The position numbers were made by a program, and so were the translations under genes. A DNA stretch of 7,002 nt. Origin: Chloroflexota bacterium (GTDB lineage: Bacteria; Chloroflexota; Limnocylindria; QHBO01). The stretch covers positions 1-7,002 of the forward strand of contig JAHWJN010000068.1 of NCBI GenBank assembly GCA_019348395.1, in the 5' to 3' direction. Shown here in pieces: positions 1 to 5,133 of this stretch (positions are counted from its first letter, which is position 1; each line of letters begins with the position of its first letter). The notes below the pieces were generated by a model that ran no database searches, was not told the origin of the DNA, and saw nothing but the letters and a program-made list of their open reading frames with translations.

Positions 1-318
1 CCGGAGGAGCCGCCGGCGAGCGGCGGCGCCGTCGCGCCGGATGAGCCGTCCGCACCCTCGCCCCGCGGAGGCGAGGCAACGTCCGCGCCCCGCGACGATC
101 GAGCCGTGGCGGTGGAGCTGGGTCCGGTGGTGGTCGCAGAGGGACAACGCCAGGACGCCGACGACGACGACCAGGCAGATCCGCATGAGGTCCGCCGCCA
201 GATCGCCACCGCGAGCCGGGCATTCGACTCGGACCGCCAGGTCCGCCGCGCCATGGACGCGTTCTTCTCGCCGGCTGCCTTTCCCACCGACAAGGATCGG
301 ACGACGCCAGACCACTGA
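1..318 (+). CDS. C-terminal part of an unidentified acidic/proline-rich protein (5' end outside window)
   Basis: The reading frame is open from the first base to a TGA at 316-318, giving 105 visible residues. Codon third positions are almost all G or C, as in the other genes here, which supports real coding; the competing frame is an arginine-rich shadow. The visible part starts as a low-complexity Pro/Ala/Gly/Ser/Glu stretch. An acidic patch containing DADDDDQADP follows, then a charged, probably helical tail with HEVRRQIATASRAF and RRAMDAFFSP. There are no membrane segments or catalytic motifs. It looks like a disordered tail on a larger protein whose folded part lies upstream. An in-frame GTG at 106 could be an internal start, but the frame stays coding-like before it, so a truncated larger gene is more likely. 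The gene converges with the DUF3048 gene, with 17 bp between stops and no clear terminator. I do not recognise a family. Confidence 0.6.
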   Translation, partial: PEEPPASGGAVAPDEPSAPSPRGGEATSAPRDDRAVAVELGPVVVAEGQRQDADDDDQADPHEVRRQIATASRAFDSDRQVRRAMDAFFSPAAFPTDKDRTTPDH

Positions 319-335
319 CGGGCCGGTCGTCGCGA

Positions 336-1514
336 TCAGTTCTCGATGATCGAGCTTCCGATCGGCACGATCTCCCACCAGATACGTCCCGGGGGCAGGA
401 TGACCGGATCGCCGCTGTCCGCGTACGTCCACCTGGTCACCTCGTCGGCGTCGTCACGCTCCCACCGCACCTCGTGCGCCTGGCCGTCCCGATAGAGGAT
501 GCCGTCGCCCCGCTCCACCAGGAAGAGCGCTCGTCGGGGATATCCGCCGGGATCGTTCTCTCCGACGAGGATCTGCTGACCGACGATCTGCACGATGACG
601 GTGTTCGTGGTGATTCGACTGTCGGTGACCCGGTCGAAGTTCGCCGCCCCGCCATCGGTGCGCAGCCAGAGCTGCGTGCCTGCGTCCCAGACCCAGCCGA
701 AGTTCCAGAAGTTCGCGGTCCAGATAGAGACGGATCCGACCGCGCGGCCATCCGGAACCCGGGCCTTCGGGTCGAACGCGAACGGCGATCGCACCTCTCC
801 GGCTCGTTCGGCATGTCGCGCCAGTGCGCCACCCTCCTCCATGGCGGCTCTGGCCGCATCCACGTCGAAGTAGACGTTGTGCGGCGCCGCCCACGGGCCC
901 GCGCGGAAAAAGTAGGGCCACTCGTTACTCAGCCCGTTCACATAGGGCATATCGTTGCGCTGCAGGCGTCCCAGCACCGCCCCCGCTCCGCCGAAGTGGA
1001 AGGTCAGCGCCCGGGTCTGCTGCCATAGGTCCAGGTTGAAGTAGCGGACGGACCGGACCGGACCGACCGCAGCGCCCACCTGATCACGGCACATGTAGAT
1101 CGCGCCGAAGCGGGTCGTGTTTCCCTCCACCGGCGCCTCGATGACCAGGTCGGCCAGGTTGAGGCCCGATGGCGGTCGAGCGATCGGGTTGTTCTCGATG
1201 GTGACCAGGATTGGCACCCGCGCGGCGATCTCGGGATCGACCACCGTCAGCCCGTTCATCGGACACACCGCATCGGGCTCCGGCGTGGGGGAAGGCGTCG
1301 GGGTCGGAGTGGGTGTCGGCGTGGGGCTCGGCGACGGCGTCGGACTGGGGCTCGGCGTGGGGCTCGGCGACGGCGTCGGGCTCGGTGAGGGTGACGGCGT
1401 CGGGGTGGGCTCCGGAGTTGCGTTCATGACCGCGACGGTGGCGCCGAGAGCGATGGCGAGCACGAGGAGCAGACCCAGCCCGAACAGGGCCGGACGCGAC
1501 TGGAGGCGATGCAT
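336..1514 (-). CDS. DUF3048 (YerB-like) domain protein, membrane-anchored with Pro/Ser/Thr linker
   Basis: This is a 392-residue protein. Residues 1-10 are short and basic, and 11-31 form one hydrophobic segment (signal anchor or signal peptide). There is no Cys lipobox, although many YerB relatives are lipoproteins. Residues about 33-80 are an almost pure Pro-Thr/Pro-Ser repeat, a likely extended spacer from the membrane. The DUF3048 N-terminal domain spans about 84-235, with family-typical stretches: ILVTIENNPIARPPSGLNLA (102-121), an EAPVEGNTTRF run (126-136), GPVRSVR (151-157) and HFGGAGA (173-179). A C-terminal domain runs from about 255 to 385, with TNTVIVQI, a YRDGQ turn and a final PPGRIWWEIVP. 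The only other cysteines are Cys84 and Cys142, which might pair outside the cell. The biochemical role of DUF3048 is not established; it is treated as an extracytoplasmic, envelope-associated domain. The gene diverges from the PLP-enzyme operon, and a TAGCAT box 8 nt before the ATG suggests a leaderless transcript. Confidence 0.9.
   Translation of the reverse strand: MHRLQSRPALFGLGLLLVLAIALGATVAVMNATPEPTPTPSPSPSPTPSPSPTPSPSPTPSPSPTPTPTPTPTPSPTPEPDAVCPMNGLTVVDPEIAARVPILVTIENNPIARPPSGLNLADLVIEAPVEGNTTRFGAIYMCRDQVGAAVGPVRSVRYFNLDLWQQTRALTFHFGGAGAVLGRLQRNDMPYVNGLSNEWPYFFRAGPWAAPHNVYFDVDAARAAMEEGGALARHAERAGEVRSPFAFDPKARVPDGRAVGSVSIWTANFWNFGWVWDAGTQLWLRTDGGAANFDRVTDSRITTNTVIVQIVGQQILVGENDPGGYPRRALFLVERGDGILYRDGQAHEVRWERDDADEVTRWTYADSGDPVILPPGRIWWEIVPIGSSIIEN
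1275..1418. repeat. Degenerate tandem repeat encoding the (Pro-Thr/Pro-Ser)n linker
   Basis: This GC-rich simple repeat lies inside the DUF3048 gene and encodes residues about 33-80. The basic unit is six bases (two codons), organised into longer units. An identical 26-bp block occurs at 1318-1343 and again at 1354-1379, a 36-bp (12-codon) period. All unit lengths are multiples of three, so slippage changes linker length without a frameshift. On the plus strand the same DNA reads as Val-Gly repeats, which explains spurious ORFs there. Confidence 0.9.
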
Positions 1515-1522
1515 GGAGGGTC

Positions 1523-1528
1523 ATGCTA
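1523..1528 (-). promoter_or_regulatory. Candidate -10 box (TAGCAT) of the DUF3048 gene, leaderless arrangement
   Basis: On the minus strand the hexamer TAGCAT is preceded by GG (GGTAGCAT), and 8 nt separate it from the ATG. Initiation about 7-9 nt after the box would put the mRNA 5' end at or next to the start codon. CCTCC next to the ATG is the complement of a Shine-Dalgarno sequence, so no ribosome binding site is seen. The -35 position (CGAACC at 17-bp spacing) does not resemble TTGACA. Confidence 0.45.
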
Positions 1529-1561
1529 CCGGCTCCGTCGGGACCGGTTCGGGCTCGCTGG

Positions 1562-1567
1562 TAGACT
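1562..1567 (+). promoter_or_regulatory. Candidate -10 box (TAGACT) of the PLP enzyme-resB-pucR operon, leaderless arrangement
   Basis: GGTAGACT is followed by six bases (CCGGCG) and then the ATG at 1574, so transcription would start at or within a base or two of the start codon. No Shine-Dalgarno sequence exists upstream. The box matches TATAAT at T1, A2, A4 and T6. No convincing -35 is present; TCGGGA at 18-bp spacing is the nearest. It faces away from the minus-strand box at 1523-1528, and the expected -35 zones of the two overlap. Confidence 0.5.
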
Positions 1568-1573
1568 CCGGCG

Positions 1574-2755
1574 ATGCCGGGCTTCTCCACGCGGGCCATC
1601 CGGGCGGCCAGCCGCATCCCGGAGGTGCCGCAACCGCCACTGAACGTGCCGATCTACGCCTCGAGCACCTTCGAGGTCGCCGATGCGAACGAGCTCGCGG
1701 AGCTGCTCGAGTTCGCGCGACCCGGACACTCCTACTCTCGCTACTCCAACCCGACGCTCGAGATTCTCGGGACGGCGCTGGCCGAGCTCGAGGACGGCGA
1801 GGCCGGCATCGTCACCGCGTCGGGCATGGCCGCCGTGCATGCCGCGGTACTCTCGGTGCTGCGGAGCGGCCACGAGCTCCTGATCCCGCGCGCCGTCTAC
1901 GGCGGCATGGTCGGGCTCGCGTCCGCCGTGCTGGACCGTGTCGGCATCGCGGTTCGTGCCGTGGACACCACCGACCGCGACGCGGTCGCCGAGGCAATCG
2001 GTCCCCACACGCGGATGCTCTGGCTCGAGACGATCAGCAACCCCACCACCGCGCTGGCGGACATCGCCGATCTTGCGGAGCTCGCCCACGCCCGCGAGCT
2101 CGTGGTGGCCGTCGACAACACCTTCGCCTCCCCGGCACTCGCCACTCCGCTGGCGCACGGCGCCGACCTGGTGGTGCACTCCACCACGAAGTACATCGGG
2201 GGCCACTCGGACCTGGTAGGCGGCGCCCTGGTGGGGAAGGGCCAGCTCGTGCGGGCCGCGCGCGCGATCATGCTGAACGTCGGCGGCAACGGCTCTCCCT
2301 GGGACGCCTTCCTCACCCTGCGCGGGCTGAAGACGCTCGACCTGCGGATGGAGCGGCACTCGTCGAATGCCTTGCGCGTGGCGCGCGCGCTCGAGGTCGC
2401 GCCGGGCGTCGCGGCGGTCCACTACCCGGGGCTGGCGTCCCACCCACAGCACGAGCTCGCCACCCGCGTGCTGCGCAACGGTCGCGCCGGCGGAATGCTC
2501 GCCCTCGAGGTCGAGGGTGGACGCAAGCATGGCGAGCGGTTTCTCGAGCGCGTGCGGTTGGCGGTGCACGCGACGAGCCTCGGCGGGGTGGAGACGCTGG
2601 TCAGTCATCCTGCGAGCTCGTCGCACCGGCAGCTCGCCGACGACGAGCTCGCCTCCGCCGGCTTGAGCCCCGGCATGCTCCGGGTGTCGATCGGTCTCGA
2701 GGATCCCGAGGACCTCGTCGAGGATCTTGTCGCGGCCGCGCGACCGGAGGCATGA
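1574..2755 (+). CDS. Transsulfuration-family PLP enzyme (cystathionine gamma-synthase/lyase-like)
   Basis: This 393-residue protein belongs to the Cys/Met-metabolism PLP-dependent enzymes (fold type I), which replace or eliminate a gamma- or beta-substituent on homoserine- or cysteine-type substrates. The PLP lysine is Lys206 in HSTTKYIGGHSD. Other visible hallmarks are the phosphate-binding YSRYSNP (54-60), SGMAA (83-87), the ring-stacking Tyr109 in AVYGG, Asp181 in AVDNTF that pairs with the pyridine nitrogen, SLGGVETL (335-342), and Arg370 in LRVSIGLE that binds the substrate carboxylate. The length fits cystathionine gamma-synthase or lyase better than the longer O-acetylhomoserine sulfhydrylases (about 430). 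The position equivalent to the catalytic Cys of methionine gamma-lyase is Gly111, which argues against that activity. Sequence reading alone does not separate synthase from lyase. The ATG is preceded by a -10 box rather than a ribosome binding site. The stop overlaps the resB start as ATGA. The likely location is cytoplasmic, as a tetramer. Confidence 0.9.
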   Translation: MPGFSTRAIRAASRIPEVPQPPLNVPIYASSTFEVADANELAELLEFARPGHSYSRYSNPTLEILGTALAELEDGEAGIVTASGMAAVHAAVLSVLRSGHELLIPRAVYGGMVGLASAVLDRVGIAVRAVDTTDRDAVAEAIGPHTRMLWLETISNPTTALADIADLAELAHARELVVAVDNTFASPALATPLAHGADLVVHSTTKYIGGHSDLVGGALVGKGQLVRAARAIMLNVGGNGSPWDAFLTLRGLKTLDLRMERHSSNALRVARALEVAPGVAAVHYPGLASHPQHELATRVLRNGRAGGMLALEVEGGRKHGERFLERVRLAVHATSLGGVETLVSHPASSSHRQLADDELASAGLSPGMLRVSIGLEDPEDLVEDLVAAARPEA

Positions 2756-4002
2756 CCGCGCGGCCGCCGGCCGCGGCCGCCGCCGCCCGGCGCGACGACC
2801 GCCTGGCTCGCTTCGCCGAGCGGACGCTGCGAGCCATCGGCGACGCACGGCTGGCGCTCGTCCTGCTCCTGCTGGCCGGCGCGACGAACGTCGTGGCCGC
2901 GCTCCTGCCGGCCGGCCCGCGGGGGCTCGACGGGCTGCCCTACGCTGTCCTGCTCGGCGCCGTGGCGCTGAGCAGCGTCGCCGCGGTGGCGGTCCGCGCT
3001 CCCGCCGCCTGGCGCGAGTGGCGCCGGCCCGGTTCGGTGCAGCCCGGACCGGGTGCGCTCATCGTCTTCCTGGAGCCCGTCCCTGACCCGGCGGCCGCCG
3101 CGGAGCGCCTCCGCGCGGTTGGCTACCGCGTGACGGCGGAACGGCGCCGCGGCCGATGGGCGGTGCACGCGGTCCGACGCGGGTGGAGCCGCTTCGCCGG
3201 ATCGGTCGCGCACCTGGCGGTCCTCGTCGTCATCCTCGGCGTGGCGACCGGTAGCGCCTTCGGTTCCGAAGCGCGCTTCACGCTGCACCCGGGCGACCAG
3301 GCGCTGCTCGACGCGCCCCGGGCCGGATTCACCTCCGCCGTGCGCCTGGAGGGCTTCGATGCCGAGTTCGCGCCCGACGGCCGGCCGCAACGGCTCGACA
3401 CCACCGTCACTTTCCTGCGCGATGGGCAGCCGGTCGAGCAGCGCCTGCTGCGAGTGAACGAGCCCGGCGCGTTCGATGGGTATCTCGTTCATCCGTGGAC
3501 CTACGGGCCGTCGGCCAGGGTCCGGGTGACGACCCTGGGTGGCAGTCCCCTGGTCGATGCGGCGGTCCCGCTGCCGGAGGTGCGCGACGGCGTGCCGGTG
3601 GGCTCGGTCGAGCTGCCGACCATCGGCAGCAGCCTGGGGCTGGCCCTGGCCGATGCGCGGGCCAACGTGCTGGGGGTCAGCCTGGTCGGGCGGGACGGCC
3701 TGGTCGACACCGCCCGCCTGCAGCCCGGCGACGAGGTTCGCCTGGGGGATGTGCAGGTTCGCCTCGACCGCTTCGATGCGTGGGTGACGCTGCTCTCGCG
3801 CCGCGATCCGGGCCTCGGCCTGGTGTTCGGCGGCGCGGCGCTGCTCTGCGGATCGCTGGCGATCGCCTTCTGGATGCCGCGTCGCCGCCTCACGATCCGG
3901 CCCGCCGGCGCCGGGGGGCGCCTCGTGCTCCGCGGCGAACGCTTCGACCGACCGAGCGAGGAGCTCGAGCGCCTGCGGAACGCCCTGGTGGACCGACCAT
4001 GA
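2752..4002 (+). CDS. resB: ResB-like cytochrome c biogenesis protein (System II, Ccs1/ResB)
   Basis: This is a 416-residue membrane protein. Four hydrophobic segments lie at about 33-54, 63-82, 149-170 and 353-375, with a large extracytoplasmic domain at about 171-350, the ResB topology. Family-like stretches are ARLALVLLLLA in the first segment, SVAHLAVLVVILGVATGS with His154 in the third (a candidate haem-associated residue), an EFAPDGRPQ segment (205-213), LRVNEPGAFDGYLVHPWTYG (233-252), and RRDPGLGLVFGG leading into the last segment. ResB works with ResC/CcsA to export haem and attach it to apocytochrome c. No resC is visible here, so the partner must be encoded elsewhere or upstream. The ATG overlaps the preceding stop (ATGA). 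A GGAGG lies only 1 nt before it, too close for normal use, so start by translational coupling is likely. The gene overlaps the next one by ATGA as well. The sequence is divergent in detail, so the symbol is a family assignment. Confidence 0.83.
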   Translation: MTARPPAAAAAARRDDRLARFAERTLRAIGDARLALVLLLLAGATNVVAALLPAGPRGLDGLPYAVLLGAVALSSVAAVAVRAPAAWREWRRPGSVQPGPGALIVFLEPVPDPAAAAERLRAVGYRVTAERRRGRWAVHAVRRGWSRFAGSVAHLAVLVVILGVATGSAFGSEARFTLHPGDQALLDAPRAGFTSAVRLEGFDAEFAPDGRPQRLDTTVTFLRDGQPVEQRLLRVNEPGAFDGYLVHPWTYGPSARVRVTTLGGSPLVDAAVPLPEVRDGVPVGSVELPTIGSSLGLALADARANVLGVSLVGRDGLVDTARLQPGDEVRLGDVQVRLDRFDAWVTLLSRRDPGLGLVFGGAALLCGSLAIAFWMPRRRLTIRPAGAGGRLVLRGERFDRPSEELERLRNALVDRP

Positions 4003-5006
4003 CCAGTGTCCTCGACGTGTGGCGCTGGGTCGACCCGGCCGCCCGCATCGCGTCGGGATCGGTGGAGCGTCTCCAGCGGCCGGTGCGGGGCGTGGATCGC
4101 ACCCGCGCCGCCCCTCCCCACCTGCCGCCCCGCTCCGAGGGACATCTCCTCGTCGTCGACGCGCACATCGTGACCGGTGGTCTCGAGGCGCTGGTGGCCG
4201 CCGTCGGTGAGGCCGGGCTGGATCCGGCCGCCATCTGGGTCGCGCCGGCGACGAACCGGCGGTTCGAGGATGCCGGCGCGGAGGTGCCGATTCTCAGCGG
4301 GGAGCTCCCGCCCGCTGAAGTCGAGCGCCGTGCGGCCCGCCATCTCGACCAGGAGCGCGGAGAGCTCGCGAGCTTCGCGGCCGGCCTCCGCCTGGCGGCA
4401 GCCGAGGCGGCGCTCGCCGATCTGCAGCCGGCCGCGCCGGCCGGCGTCGTCGCCGACCGCCTGCGCCGCGGGGTCGCGGTCAGCATCGGTGGCGACCTGG
4501 CCGCCCTGACCCCCCGCCACGCGGGCCGAGCACTGGCGACCCGCTTCGCTGCATTCCATGGGCGACGGCCCGCCATGGAGGAGCCACGCGTGGCGGCCAT
4601 CGAACGGCGGCACACGCGCGACGGGCTCTGGCTTCTCGAGCGTCGCATCGAGGCGGGCGGGAGGCCCGCCTCGGCGTGGATCTTCGACGACCTGCCCCTC
4701 GCGCGCGTGGACGAGGTGGCGCTCGAGGCACTTGCGACGACCCTGCGCGCCCTGTTGCGGCGACCGTCGGCGCCGCCGTCGCCGCATGCAGAGCGGCGAC
4801 TTCCGCCCTCGACCGGGGACCCACTCCAGGACACGCTGCTCGCCGTGGCCCGGTCAAACGGGAGGATCGCCCCGGCCGCCCGGATCCTCGGCGTGCACCG
4901 CAACACCGTCCTTCACCGGTTGCGCCGTGCCTCGGCGGAGCTGGGGATCGATCCGCGTCGGCCCGATGACGCGCTCCGCCTGCTGCGAAAAGACGCGGAA
5001 GACTAG
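3999..5006 (+). CDS. PucR-family transcriptional regulator with C-terminal helix-turn-helix
   Basis: This 335-residue protein is likely a cytoplasmic DNA-binding regulator. The clearest part is the C-terminus (about 274-330): GDPLQDTLLAVARSNGRIAP, then AARILGVHRNTVLHRLRRAS and ELGIDPRRPDDALRLL. This is the PucR/CdaR-type helix-turn-helix (HTH_30), with the HRNT recognition-helix motif. The N-terminus is a weak match to the PucR N-terminal domain: LQRPVRGVD (25-33) recalls the usual LDRPVRWVH, followed by a P..L....EGHLLVVD stretch. The middle region (about 120-250) is Ala/Arg-rich and I cannot assign it. The start is ATG at 3999, overlapping the resB stop (ATGA), with GGTGGA at 3987-3992 as a plausible ribosome binding site. 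Known relatives respond to purine, sugar or amino-acid-related signals; the ligand here is unknown. The next gene is glnA, with a perfect palindrome between them, so it may act on glnA, on its own operon, or on neither. Confidence 0.8.
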   Translation: MTSVLDVWRWVDPAARIASGSVERLQRPVRGVDRTRAAPPHLPPRSEGHLLVVDAHIVTGGLEALVAAVGEAGLDPAAIWVAPATNRRFEDAGAEVPILSGELPPAEVERRAARHLDQERGELASFAAGLRLAAAEAALADLQPAAPAGVVADRLRRGVAVSIGGDLAALTPRHAGRALATRFAAFHGRRPAMEEPRVAAIERRHTRDGLWLLERRIEAGGRPASAWIFDDLPLARVDEVALEALATTLRALLRRPSAPPSPHAERRLPPSTGDPLQDTLLAVARSNGRIAPAARILGVHRNTVLHRLRRASAELGIDPRRPDDALRLLRKDAED

Positions 5007-5017
5007 CGAGTCGGCGG

Positions 5018-5034
5018 TTGTGCAATGTGCACAA
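5018..5034. promoter_or_regulatory. 17-bp perfect palindrome, candidate operator upstream of glnA
   Basis: TTGTGCAATGTGCACAA consists of two exact 7-bp arms (TTGTGCA/TGCACAA) around a 3-bp centre, in a relatively AT-rich patch within very GC-rich DNA. It begins 11 bp after the pucR-like stop codon and ends 99 bp before the glnA ATG. Such symmetry suits a dimeric helix-turn-helix regulator. Its centre lies about 75 bp upstream of the proposed glnA transcription start, consistent with activation or with looping. It could form a small hairpin, but no T-run follows, so it is not a typical terminator. It is not the published GlnR box of Bacillus or of actinobacteria as I know them. Confidence 0.6.
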
Positions 5035-5048
5035 TCATTCGTCAGACG

Positions 5049-5078
5049 GGAGCCGGCGCGAGGACCCGCATCGGCTCC
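5049..5078. repeat. Inverted repeat in the glnA upstream region (7-bp arms)
   Basis: GGAGCCG (5049-5055) pairs exactly with CGGCTCC (5072-5078) across 16 bases. If transcription of the upstream operon reads through, the RNA could form a stem-loop here. No T-run follows. In GC-rich DNA a 7-bp arm at this spacing may be chance, so this is a low-weight observation. Confidence 0.3.
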
Positions 5079-5087
5079 GCCGCCGAC

Positions 5088-5093
5088 TACGGT
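5088..5093 (+). promoter_or_regulatory. Weak candidate -10 box (TACGGT) for glnA
   Basis: TACGGT keeps the T1, A2 and T6 bases of the -10 consensus and lies 40 bp before the glnA ATG, which would give a leader of about 33 nt including the ribosome binding site. It is followed by ATCGGCC, loosely like the CCGGC(G/C) that follows the TAGNNT boxes elsewhere in the window. No -35 is recognisable. This is the best TANNNT I see in the gap, but the call is tentative. Confidence 0.25.
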
Positions 5094-5123
5094 ATCGGCC
5101 GACCCATCAAGACACCACCTCCC

Positions 5124-5130
5124 GGAGGAA
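5124..5130 (+). promoter_or_regulatory. Strong Shine-Dalgarno sequence of glnA (GGAGGAA)
   Basis: GGAGG is followed by 5 nt (AACGC) and then the ATG at 5134, an ideal spacing. This fixes the glnA start and excludes the long in-frame upstream extension. It is the only well-placed strong Shine-Dalgarno sequence in the window; the other starts are leaderless or overlap the preceding gene. Confidence 0.85.
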
Positions 5131-5133
5131 CGC

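Noticed and set aside
319..335. Terminator in the convergent gap between the first gene and the DUF3048 gene
   Set aside because: Only a 4-bp CTGA/TCAG symmetry spans the gap, with no strong stem and no T-run.
41..349. Arg-rich 102-codon frame at the window start
   Set aside because: The overlapping frame ending at 318 has the GC-rich third positions expected of a real gene here; this one does not.
1117..2751. Long in-frame open extension upstream of the ResB start
   Set aside because: It runs antisense through the DUF3048 gene and across the PLP-enzyme gene in the wrong frame, giving Val-Gly and Arg-rich sequence. ResB homology begins only after the ATG at 2752.
1574..2755. Calling the PLP enzyme methionine gamma-lyase (megL)
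   Set aside because: The characteristic active-site Cys position near Tyr109 is Gly111, so that specific activity is not supported.
1526..4906. Several long minus-strand frames opposite the PLP enzyme, resB and the PucR-like gene
   Set aside because: All are Arg/Ala/Gly-rich with no domain signature, opposite genes with clear family motifs. They are typical of GC-rich antisense shadows.
4558..5133. In-frame 192-codon extension upstream of glnA
   Set aside because: It overlaps the real PucR-like gene in another frame and is Arg/Ser-rich. The Shine-Dalgarno sequence at 5124 and the GlnA family N-terminus fix the start at 5134.
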